Assembly: GCA_017506865.1 (NCBI GenBank)
Contig: JAFCMP010000062.1
Span: forward strand, 186,001-250,000
DNA from: Tribonema minus
Taxonomy: Eukaryota > Sar > Xanthophyceae > Tribonematales > Tribonemataceae
Length of the DNA: 64,000 nt
Direction of reading: 5' to 3'
Positions 11,701-21,200 of the stretch are shown here, in pieces. A model generated the notes under the pieces. That model did not search any database and was not told where the DNA came from. It was given only the letters and a program-made list of their open reading frames with translations. Each line of letters starts with the position of its first letter. The first letter of the stretch is position 1. The translations under genes and the position numbers were made by a program.

Positions 11701-12374
11701 AGACAACGGGTACGCGGATACCTGTGGAACAGAATTGAAACAGGCAAAAAAACCTGTTCGACCAGCAATAATCTGTTCCACAGGTATCCGCGTACCAACA
11801 CAGGTTTAACTCGTACCCGTAGCCGCTCTCACCAGTCTATGGATACTCGTACGCGTTTCTCGCGCTACGCACGACCTGTTCGACAATGGCACTACGCACC
11901 ATCTCTGCATGACCGTGTACTCCGTCAGTGCTAGAGAAGTGTCATTATGTGTTGAAGTGTGAGCTGTGCAGAAACATTGGCACTGATTGCTCACCGAGTC
12001 TGGATAAATGCCAACAGCTTGCCTCTCAGCATTTTCTCAAGGCGTGGCCACCACAAAGTGCATGGATAACTGATGCAGAGTGTGGTGTAATGACGCCATG
12101 TAGCAGCGGTGTGACAATGTCATTGCCAACATGTACATGTAGACTAGTGTGCACATCACGTGCGCACACGTTCACATTGTCAGGTTCGATGTTTGTAAGC
12201 ACCACATCAGCCCGCGATGATTGTGTGCTGAATGATGTGCTTCATCAGATACCATAATCCTGACGGTACTCACTGTTTCCATGTCTTTACTTGTATGGCA
12301 TGCAGGGAGCTACCTTTGTTGACGGCGCCTGTTGTAAGGGCAAGGGTTGTCCCAAGGGGGCCAAGAAGTGTTGA
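2752..12374 (+). CDS. secreted cysteine-repeat protein, one repeat per exon (13 exons)
   Basis: Exons: 2752-2890, 3042-3112, 3501-3551, 4649-4708, 5459-5518, 6311-6364, 6905-6961, 7742-7798, 8311-8373, 8582-8644, 9709-9759, 10184-10243, 12306-12374 (TGA), giving 284 aa. Exon 1 begins MAKLLVFIAWIAACASQ, a signal peptide. The first intron is phase 1 and every later one is phase 0. Each exon from 2 to 13 is one unit of 17-23 residues, usually opening with a G-x-x-F-like strand and ending in C-x5-C just before the donor (CAAANSC, CAVKDAC, CAAEKSC, CNVAGHC, CTTRRAC, CSVAAAC, CSGNRSC, CIGKESC, CAGANSC, CKKAGVC). The last exon varies this with a Lys/Cys-rich tail. Donors are GTGAG, GTAAG or GTACT, except GTGTG after exon 10. 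The ~20-residue period suggests a disulphide-laddered beta-solenoid, exported to the wall or outside; this is inference. I know no named family. Exon phases and the invariant Cys spacing make the model strong; extra exons in the long introns cannot be excluded. Confidence 0.8.
4334..4449 (+). repeat. interspersed repeat, copy 1
   Basis: Begins CTCAGGGCGCGAAATAGCCC, then the cagatgaatggtatctaagc segment, a 'catgtcgtgtgacagtctg' block and 'caaccactcaaacg'. It lies in an intron of the cysteine-repeat gene. The same sequence is at 6982-7164 (+) and partly at 13674-13714 (-). Confidence 0.75.
6982..7164 (+). repeat. interspersed repeat, copy 2, internally duplicated
   Basis: Same family as 4334-4449, starting 21 bases after the donor of exon 7. 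The middle part (atctaagctt...ctacatgtcgtgtgacagtct...acaaccact) is present twice in tandem, with the second copy closer to copy 1. Confidence 0.75.
7411..7758 (+). repeat. tandem duplication containing a fossil exon 8
   Basis: 7411-7588 and 7590-7758 are diverged direct copies of intron 3' end plus exon 8 start (taatctgctgtgcattctgt ... gctgtttctcct). In the first copy the exon start survives as AACGTCAACATC, but the acceptor reads ttttttgaag instead of ctcctttgcag and the rest of the exon is missing. Only the second copy is spliceable. Confidence 0.8.
10236..10418 (+). repeat. tandem duplication of exon 12 3' end and donor
   Basis: The end of exon 12 and its donor (gtttgcaatgtaagc) recurs as gtttgcgatgtaagc near 10329, and the following intron sequence (caagtattggcaaagcaatcttacatat) recurs near 10388 (taagcatcagcaaagcaattttacatat). 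This is a second case of exon-edge duplication in the same gene. The copied donor has no upstream exon. Confidence 0.65.
11078..11452. mobile_element. hAT-like MITE with 16-bp terminal inverted repeats
   Basis: The ends are exact inverted repeats starting CAGGGCTAGCGTCTAA, with partial similarity beyond (TTGCGCCAA near both ends). Flanks are ATTGCTGG on the left (11070-11077) and ATTGCTGC on the right (11453-11460), an 8-bp target duplication with one mismatch. CAGGG termini with an 8-bp duplication are the hAT superfamily signature. The 375-bp interior has no transposase. It holds several TTGCGCCAGTTGCGCC/GGCGCAACTGGCG palindromes and a telomere-like block at 11243-11299. It sits in the last intron of the cysteine-repeat gene. 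Confidence 0.8.
11243..11299 (+). repeat. interstitial telomere-like repeats inside the MITE
   Basis: Two CTAGGGTTAGT units on one side face CCCTAACCCTAG on the other, so TTAGGG-type repeats in opposite orientation meet within about 60 bases. Confidence 0.6.
11461..11838. repeat. nested foldback (palindromic) element
   Basis: A ~98-base unit (tggtgaaagccatcgaaaac ... tacctgtggaacag) is present directly at about 11470-11568 and 11636-11733. Between and after them are reversed pieces: the unit start reversed at about 11605-11636, the spacer 'attattgctggtcgaacag' reversed at about 11740-11778, and most of the unit reversed at about 11776-11838. The arrangement can fold into large hairpins. Related 'gtacgagtt' motifs occur at 10470-10620. 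It abuts the MITE. Confidence 0.75.
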
Positions 12375-13673
12375 TCGGCTGCTGCTGACTAGTGCCGCCG
12401 CACACTTGTAGACGTGCAGAGATGAGATGCACAGTGCCCCCCGCTGCAGCATCGCCAGCATGAAGGACCACACTTTACAATGGTTGACTCTGATCACCAA
12501 CGTGACAAAGGAAGACCTGCACTTGTGGTATCTACATGCATAGACAAAGCCTCAGGCCCAACAATGCCATGCGGGTTTTTACGTTCCTACAGTAGTAGAC
12601 ACAATGTGCAGCGCGGTGACCTCAGTTAAGACTGGCGGTCATTTGCGCTTGCCTGGCCCCAGGCCTTCTGTGGGGCAGCCTCATCTGTGCCCTACCACTA
12701 GGTTGCTCATTTTGACATCATGTGTCGCTTGCCTGCAGCTGTGTGCCTGTAATGGTGCCTGCAACAGAGGTGTCTGGGAATATATGAATGTTCTCGAGGT
12801 GCGCAGGAGTTGTCTTTCCCGGGTTGTTGACCTTATACTTGCTCACCTGCGCATACTTGGACATTACACTGCAGATCAAGTGACCAATGGACTTATGAAG
12901 GCCTTCATTCTGCTTCATCCTCGTGCTTGTGTCTTAAAAGGTTGACCAGCACAGGGTGAGGTGCCTTGCAAATTCGTCTTTTCTCAAGGCAAGATGTGTC
13001 ATTTATGCTTTGCTGCTATGCTGCCCACGCAAAGGCCACCATGTGTAAAGCTGCTGCTGTGGGTTACTGCTGCACTTGATAACATGACTGCATCGACAAA
13101 CTTGAGGTGCTGCCGGTTCATAGCGCTGATCACACCTTTGTGCATCTTATACATGTGTGTGCTTCCGCATTGCATAGCTGGGCGCTTTGCTGATGGCAGC
13201 TCGCCACAACAGTAATGCACAGATATCTTGCTTAGTACAATTATTGCCCATCAAAGCCACGGCAGTGACCGGTCCGCTATCCGGCCAACTGGTCGTCAGA
13301 CAAAGCGCCCAGGTCTGAGACCAGGGCATTCTCAACAATTCATCCGTGACTTGGCATTGGCGTGGCTGAACCAAAAGTTGAAAAAAGGTATATGTGCTGT
13401 GCTGTACTGAAAAAAAAAGCGCTGGCCTGCCAACTTCAACTGTTGCCACAGTGCTCAATATACATTCTTCACACATCAGCTCACCGCTGCCATATATATA
13501 CTTGATTTGAAACCAGCGTTTTCAATAACCTCAAAGCAACAAAGATGGCAGCGGGCGGCGATGTTCAACAACTTGAAGTTGCTGCCCTGCTGCCCAGGAC
13601 CTGCTCAACCAGCTGTACTGTATCAGGGCAACCAGGTACAGCTGAATTTCGTACATACAGCAATTGTTAACTT

Positions 13674-13714
13674 GAAGCTTAGATACCATTCATCTGGGCT
13701 TTTTTGCGCCCTGA
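13674..13714 (-). repeat. interspersed repeat, copy 3 (reverse, truncated)
   Basis: Reverse complement of the CTCAGGGCGC...gcccagatgaatggtatcta part of the repeat at 4334 and 6982. The rest of the unit is absent. Confidence 0.7.
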
Positions 13715-14701
13715 GCGATATTCAATGAAAAGTACAGCGAAGCGAAATTAAATAAAAGTACAGCTGGAGTCCGCACGCACTTCCCCACCCGGGGGGCTTC
13801 CCTGAACCTTCGCCACCACCGTCATATATCGTGACCCCCCCTGCTGAATTCCTAGGCTTGGGAAGGCTAGGTCTTAGCCGTGCTGGGTGTAAAACAGATG
13901 GGTGACTTTCGCAACTACCCCTAATGACAGTGGGGCAAAGCAGGCAGGAATAGCGGGCGCGCTCAGAGGCTCTTCAGAGGGGGAACCTAAGCTTAGTACT
14001 ATGTAGTACGCGCCCGCATAGCTAGCGCGAGTGCCTGTGTGCAGAGACACCAGGGATTTTTGCCGGCGGCCTTTATCGTTTGCAAATTGAGCAAGGCCAT
14101 TTATGACCCAGTACCCGATAACCGACAGTCGCACCTTTCGCTAGAGCGACACAGCAATGCTCGCTCGATGCTATGGCAAAGCTTCGTCCAGGCCTGTCGA
14201 TAATTGGTACATCACATCCGCTCAACATGAAACCTTGAAGCTGGGATGAACCCTGCCACCAATTTGACTCAGGGACGGAACTTTATGATACTGGAAATTT
14301 TGCGCACGCATGCATGGCATGGCAGATAGGCCTCATTCGACTCATAGTGCATGACGAGTAGGGCTTCATCGGGCTTTTGCAGCGTTCAACTTGAATAACA
14401 GTGGACCCCAGTTACTAATAGGGCCTGTGATATTATGGTAATACCATACTGTATGTACATTAAACTAACAATAAGCCTAGCCCATTTTGTGCAGGAAAAT
14501 GTTACTTCAGTCCTTGGCCATATCTTGCTTACAGATCCGTAGCTTGCTGCCTAGCCTGTCATGTCCTGCAGCCACCGCTAAGTCGCCTGCACCAAGAGCT
14601 GTCGCTTGCACATTTTCCACAGTAACTGTTGTTGAGGGTCCGACATGGTGCAGGATTAGAGGTGAGCATTGGCACGTCAACGTGCACGAGCGGCAGCACG
14701 G

Positions 14702-14777
14702 CTAATCCTAACCCTAGTTGCGACGCAGAGGAGGGCTAGGACTTGGAGTTAGGGTTAGCTTAGGGTTAGGGCAGGGT
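14702..14777 (+). repeat. interstitial telomere-like repeats
   Basis: CTAATCCTAACCCTAG at one end and GAGTTAGGGTTAGCTTAGGG at the other, about 30 bases apart and in opposite orientation, like the arrangement at 11243-11299. Confidence 0.65.
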
Positions 14778-15207
14778 TTGCGCAATCTAGAGTTCAGACA
14801 TCATCATGTGAGCATTTAATTTAGTGCGATTCCCAGAGTGCATATGTCAGCATATGCCATGTGCCTCAGCGCCCTCCTGGCTGATCTGGTGCACCAATTC
14901 AGCTCATAGTGCACCATCTACACATACAACACATATGACCTATCACGGGCACATAATGACTTCAACTTCAACTTCACAGCAGCGCCAGGGGGGGGGGCTC
15001 GCTGACGCGGTTGAAGTTGGCGTCCTCTGGTAGGGTTGGACGGTTTGCGGCAAGTTGTTCATGGAATGAATTCTGCTGTCGTCAGCCGTGTAATAGGGCA
15101 AATACATAATTCTGCACCGAGTGTTGGTTCTTCCAACTTCGCAGAAATTTCCACAGAAATTTCCAGGTGTCACCATCTCTACTTGAAAGCGCAGAGACGC
15201 AGTCGCT

Positions 15208-18200
15208 ATGTGTCGCACAGTGACAAGTCTCGTCTTCTGTGTTGTGTCTGCGCTAGTCAGGCAAGCCACCGGCGCCCCAGTTGCTCAGGCTTGCGAGGCA
15301 CCTCCGGGCATCATCGATAACTATGCAAGTGCAATGAAGCTGATACAGGCAGCGGTGTGCCCTGATCAGACCATTGCTGTACAGTGGCAAGGGTTGGTCA
15401 ACCTCACCGAACCGATAATTGTAGGCAACAGAACATATCTCGTGATCGACGGCTTGAACTCCGAGTCAGAGCCTGCTGCGATTTCGGGGCAGAACAGGAC
15501 GCAGCTGCTGCACGTGCAGCCGGGTGCTTCCGTGCGGCTGCGGAACCTCAGGCTTAGAAAAGGACGTGCTGATGGCGATGGCAATGGCGGTGGAGCCATA
15601 AGAGTCTTCCAAGACGGGCAGCTGTCACTGGAGGCCTGCCAACTCTGGTTCAATACAGGTGAGCGCTTTTGACCAAATTGAATTTGAAACTCTTGAAGAC
15701 TAGTCTAGCTCTTTAGAAGTAGGAACTTTTGCACTAAACTGTGCCAAGAAAGGGTTCGTAGAATCCGAATGTTTCTTCTCCGGAAAGACAGGAGAGTGGC
15801 AACAGTGACTGGGCTAGGTACAGGAAGACAAATCGTGCTAGCAGGCACACCAGGGACGGCAAAGCTGCCACAGTGACTGACTTCAGCGCTGGCGCACTCC
15901 AAGCGAGGCGGCGCGGATCTGCAAACTTTAAGCAGCAAAGCAAGCAGCAATTGTTTTAAGAGAAATTGCCCTCTTGGTGATCAGAGCAGCCCACACAGCA
16001 GCAGCAGCAACAGACAAGCTCCTTTTTCTTGAACTTCTTGAAGCCTCTGCTTAATCTGGCAGATTCTGAAGGAGTAGCAGCAGCAGCTGCTGCTGCAGCA
16101 GGCGGCAGCGATAGTGACTGCAGTGCGGTCAGCGGTGAGTGCTGCAGGTATTCGTGAGCCGCAGTGCTTATGCAGCATGGTAAGACTTGTGGCGAGGCAG
16201 GGCGAAGCGCCGGTTCTCGCTTCAAGTTGCGCGTCTGGCCGATGTGCAGTCACTGTGCTCCGAGTCATGGCTGCCAGTGGCTGCAAAGCCCCCTTGACAG
16301 AGGTGTTGACGTGCCCGCTATAGCAGCCAAACTTGTTGTCGCGGCGGCGTGCACAGGGCCGCCATTGATGCCAAGCGGCACAGCAACGTACCGGAAGCTT
16401 ACTGGCGACAGGCAGCGGCGAAAGTCCAGCATCATGTACGGCAAAGGTGATGGGCGGCTGGTCTTTGTCCACGCCAAGCGAACATGATTCTTGATAGCCC
16501 ACGCCTCATTAACGGCTTTTAAATTTTAAATTACCCGTCCCCTGGGCGGCGGAGCAGTATTATTAGTAGTACATGTCTAAAGTTGGTCTGCTGGCCGTGA
16601 GATCATGCACTGCGTGCTCTCCAACACTAGCGTGACAGCTCGCGACGGTGGAGCTGTCTACAATGCTGGCGACGACATCATCTGCTTGGTCTCGGCGTTC
16701 TTCAACTATGCAGGTCGAGCTGTGAAAGCCTTGAGTCACGCACAGTTGGTCACCCCGGCGCTTGCGCTGACGCATGCAAAACAATGTCTTGTTTTTTTTC
16801 GTCAAGAAGGCCTTGAGCATGTTTGCCGCAGAGTTGACTTGTGCTCTCCGACTGACGAGCCAGGCGTCGCCAGGCTGCTTGCACTTTCTCGAGACATTGA
16901 CATTACAACCGTTTGTGTCCATCACGCAGGTGGTGTTGGTGGAGCTGTATACAATGATGGTGGCAGTCTGCAACTGCAGACATCCAGCTTCTCTGCGAAC
17001 GATGCGGGTAAGTGAAACTGGCGTGGTGAGTGAACTGATCTAAATTGCTTCACCAACAATGTCCGGGTGACAAAGCAAATGCCGATTCGCCGTGTTGGGA
17101 AGCTGACTTTGCACTCTGCCAGGCAGGCAACTGTTGCCAATGCACAGCTGCTGCAGCAGAGGAAAGTGGAGAGCTGCAGTGCAACAAAAGAGAAGTGATC
17201 ATTACATCAAACCATGCAAAATACAATCGTTACCCGGGGCCCTTCAGAGGGGGTACAAACTTCTCGAAAAATGACAGAACCTACCAGGATTTGCGAAGTA
17301 GCATCCAAGAGCAACTTCGTTTGAGCCAGTGCTTCCAAGAGCAACCTGTGAAAGTTCCTGAGCTCCAAGAGCAACCTAAGAAAGATCCTGAGCTCTTCCT
17401 AAACTTCCAGGAATGCCCCATATTCCTACAGTCGTGTCGCAAACTGTTGCCGCGTGCAGCTTTGAAGGCTGCTGCTGACCGTCTGGCCCTTGCATCCATT
17501 GTGTGTGCATCTTGCAGGGCAGTATGGCGGAGCCATAGCCAGTTATGGAGGTTATGTAGCGCTGAGCTCGTCCAAATTTTCCGCCAACACAGCAGGTGAG
17601 GCGTTGCCACCTCTGAGACTGGCCCGGTGTATAACTTGTGTGTGCATCTTGCACTTGTGGATGGTGGAGCAATACACAATGACGTGCCAGTCTGACGCTG
17701 CAATCGTCCAAAGTCTCGGCGAACCATGCAAGTAAGTGTTATGTACCGGTGTGGTGGGTCAACTGATTTGCTTCACCAAATACGTTTCAGGTGATGAATC
17801 AGATGTCGGTTTGGCGTGCTCATGTTTGCTGCCTGCCACTTTCATAGCTGCTGCTCGCCTTCTGACATGTGCATCTGTTGTGGGCGCATGACGCAGGGCA
17901 AGCTGGCGGAGCCATATACAACTACAAAGGCGATGCGGCGCTGTACTCGTCCGTTTTTTCCTCCAATACAGCAGGTGAGGTAACATCAACAGGCCCGGTG
18001 CGTGACAGATTACCCACTGTCTGCCCACCTTGACATGGCATATTGCAACAGTGCCGCGGGCTGATGCTATGGGCGGAGCCATTAAGCATCATGCTCATGA
18101 CTCTGAAAATCCAACCGCCAACGGCCTGACATTGCACCACTGACTGCCGGCAGTGCCCTCCAACCGCCAACGGCCTGACATTGCACCACTGACTGCCGGC

Positions 18201-21200
18201 AGTGCCCCCCTCGAAATAGCATATCGGCTTGAATGGACCAGGTGCCCTAAGCCGACAACATGGGTGAAGCCATCAAGCGTCATGCTCACGACTGTATGCA
18301 CACAACCGACGACGCTCTGAGATTTGCCGCACTTGTGTTCGCATCTCGCAGGCCTGGCTGGTGGAGCCATCTACCAAGATGGCGGCGAAATGACACTGCA
18401 GTCGTCCAGCTTCTTTGCAAACAACGCGGGTAAGCAATACAGGTGTGGCAGATGAAATCACTTGCTTCACCGAAGACACTTCAGGCGCTGATGTCGATTC
18501 GGCGTGTTGTATGTTTTGCCGTCTGCCACCGTAACGGCCGGGCTGCTGCTGATTGTCTGACTCTTGCATCCGTTGTGTGCGTTTTGCAGGGCAAGGTGGC
18601 GGAGCCATGGCCAGTTATGAAAGCAATATGACGCTGAGCTCGTCTAGATTTACTGCAAACAGAGCAGGTGAGGTGATACCTGACAGGTGACGATCTGCAA
18701 GTGGGTGTGGCGTGTTCCTTCTTTTGCCGTGACACTGTGTTGTCATCAAGGCTGCTGCTGACCGTCTGACCTTTGCATCCATCGTGTGAACTTTGCACAG
18801 GGCAAGGTGGTGGAGCCATATCCAGCTATGGAGGCATTGCGGTGCTGAACTCGTCCGAATTTTCCGCCAATACAGCAGGTGGGGTATGAAATGTCATTGA
18901 TGCATTGACAGGGGCTAGCAGGTGCATGTAAGACACCACAAGCAAGCACACCTGGAACAAGCACAATGCCATCTCTTGCCAAATGTACCTTGCAGATGAT
19001 GTTACACACTGTCAGGTGACTCCCCTGACCATCCCAGCACAAGTAGTGCAAGGTTAAGTCTAGCGTACGCGTGCGTGTCAGCCGCCAAAGCTGTTGCTGC
19101 AGTGCTGCTGGTGCGGCAGCTGCGTTCGCAGTGCGGCGCCTGTGTCACATGGCGTCTGCGTGGCAGAGGACCAGCAGCAGCAGTGTCGCAGGCCCTGGGG
19201 TACGCTTTGCAAGGGGTGCCTGCAAGCACTCCGCGGAGAGCATGCAGTGTAGCATGCGCCAGCCAAACTTGTGTGCTGCAATCTCCGATGCTACAATGCG
19301 TGACATTGTCTGTGGTGGGCCTTATGCGCGCTGCATGATTTTGCTCGAAAGGCATACTTCACCTCGCTGAGGTGCTGCTGAGCATGAAAATGTCTGCGCA
19401 CTGCTGCAGCACTACAGATGTGGGGCAACAACAAGTACCTGTGGCATTGCTTGCATCAGGAATCGAGATGCTGCCAACTTACAAGAGCCTTGACACATTG
19501 TGCTGGGGCTTGTGGAAAGTGATTGTATGCATTAGGAGTACACACATTGAACTAGCCTACAGGCTGGTCGACAGAATGCGATGCCTGACGCACAGGGATT
19601 GTGCTAGACATGCCATGATGAACATGCAATGCCATATGGGCAAGCAGTGCACAGGAGAGTTGAGAACACACTGTCATGGCAGGCGCAGTGGGGGGAAAAC
19701 ACCATCCTCACGGGGGAACGCATGGCAGCAACTGCAATGGGTTGCCACACACAACGCCCCCCCATGCCCCAACGACCATGCACTTTTTTAATGTTGTGGT
19801 ATGTGAGGGGACATTATTAATTATGCACATCGGTCAGAAAATATCCAAGTTAGAGGGAATTGCAACGTGCTGCTGCCCTAACGACCATAAGCATATGGTA
19901 TGTGTGAGGAAAACGCTAAGCGTTGCTGCCCCAACGACCACAAGCGTATGGTATGTGAGGGGACATGCGTCTCAGTCAGAAAAACATCGTGCTGACGGGA
20001 AATATTAAGCGCTGCTGCCCCAACGACCATATTTCACGTATGGTATGCATGGGACATGCGCAGCAAGCGCCCACGCCATGACTAGGTGTATGACCAGCTC
20101 TGGAGGTACAAATGCGGGCTGGAGGTATGAATGCCGGCTCGTGAGAGGAAGTGCCAGGCGTCGCTGCCCCTGTGGCCAGATATGTGGCCTGTGAGGGGAC
20201 ACGTGCGACAAGCGCCCGCTTGCCAGATTCACGACGAGTTTACTGCTGTACAGTTCGTCGTTGAGGGATTCTCGTGTTAAGGGGGGGTGGGGGGGGGGGG
20301 AACCATAATAATACCATAATCTTATGGTATGTGAAGGGAAAATGCTGAGCGCTGCTGCCCCCGACGACCATAAGCGCATGGTATGTGAGGGGACATGCTC
20401 CTCAGTCAGGAAACATCGTGCTGGCGGAAGGTGCTAAGTGCTGCTGCCCCAACGACCATAATTTATTAAGCATATGGTATGTGAGGGGACATGTGCAACA
20501 AAGCGCCCAGTCCATTGCTAAGTGTGTAACCCACATTGGAAGGTATAAATGCCGGCTTGTGAGGGGAAGTGCCAGGTGTCGCTGCCCCTGTAGCCAATGC
20601 GTGGCATAATATAAATTATATTATGAGGGGACATGTGCGACATGCGCCCACTCCGCCTGATTCCGGGGTAGATACTGCTGTACGTCATTCAGGAATCATG
20701 GCAAAGGGAAGGTGCGACGCGCTGCTGTCCTAACGACCATAGGCGTATGGTATGTGAAGAGACATGCGCAGCAAGCATTCACTCTGCTTCCACAAGTGAT
20801 TTTTTTTTTTAACCCTGAGATTTTTAAACCTTGAAGGTACATTCGCTAGCTCGAGAAGGGAAGTGCCAGGTGCCGTTGCCCCTACCTACGTGTATCAGGT
20901 GCAGTGACACGTCTTGCGCACGAGAGGGTGAGCATGTACATGATCCTGAGTAGCTCCGTAGTGCAGGATGCACGCAGCCAATGGTACGAAAAAACGGCAT
21001 TAAAGCACCAAGCACCAAAGGTACATCATGCTGCCCATGATATTGTTGGTTCCGCAGGGAAGGTGAAAGTGAATGTGCTGCATTGTGATGCTGTGTCTCG
21101 TTCACGTGAACTGCTGTGTTGGGTAGCGTAGGTACTACAGTGTGGATGCGAGCAGCTCCACCGCTGATACTAGTGCGTGCACCGCGAGAGGTAGGTCGTC

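Larger units (their letters stand above)
12375..15207. other. intergenic region between the two repeat-protein genes
   Basis: No gene is supported here. It holds the reversed third copy of the interspersed repeat (13674-13714), an 86-residue open frame on the minus strand (13874-14134, starting MRLSVIGYWVINGLAQFAND) within a block whose composition differs from its surroundings, and a telomere-like tract (14702-14777). The promoter and 5' UTR of the 15208 gene should lie in the last few hundred bases, where I see no clear core-promoter motif. Confidence 0.5.

Noticed and set aside
17045-17599. 184-residue plus-strand frame
   Set aside because: It runs through an intron, tandem repeats and the repeat exon in the wrong frame; the 78-bp exon in the other frame matches the repeat consensus.
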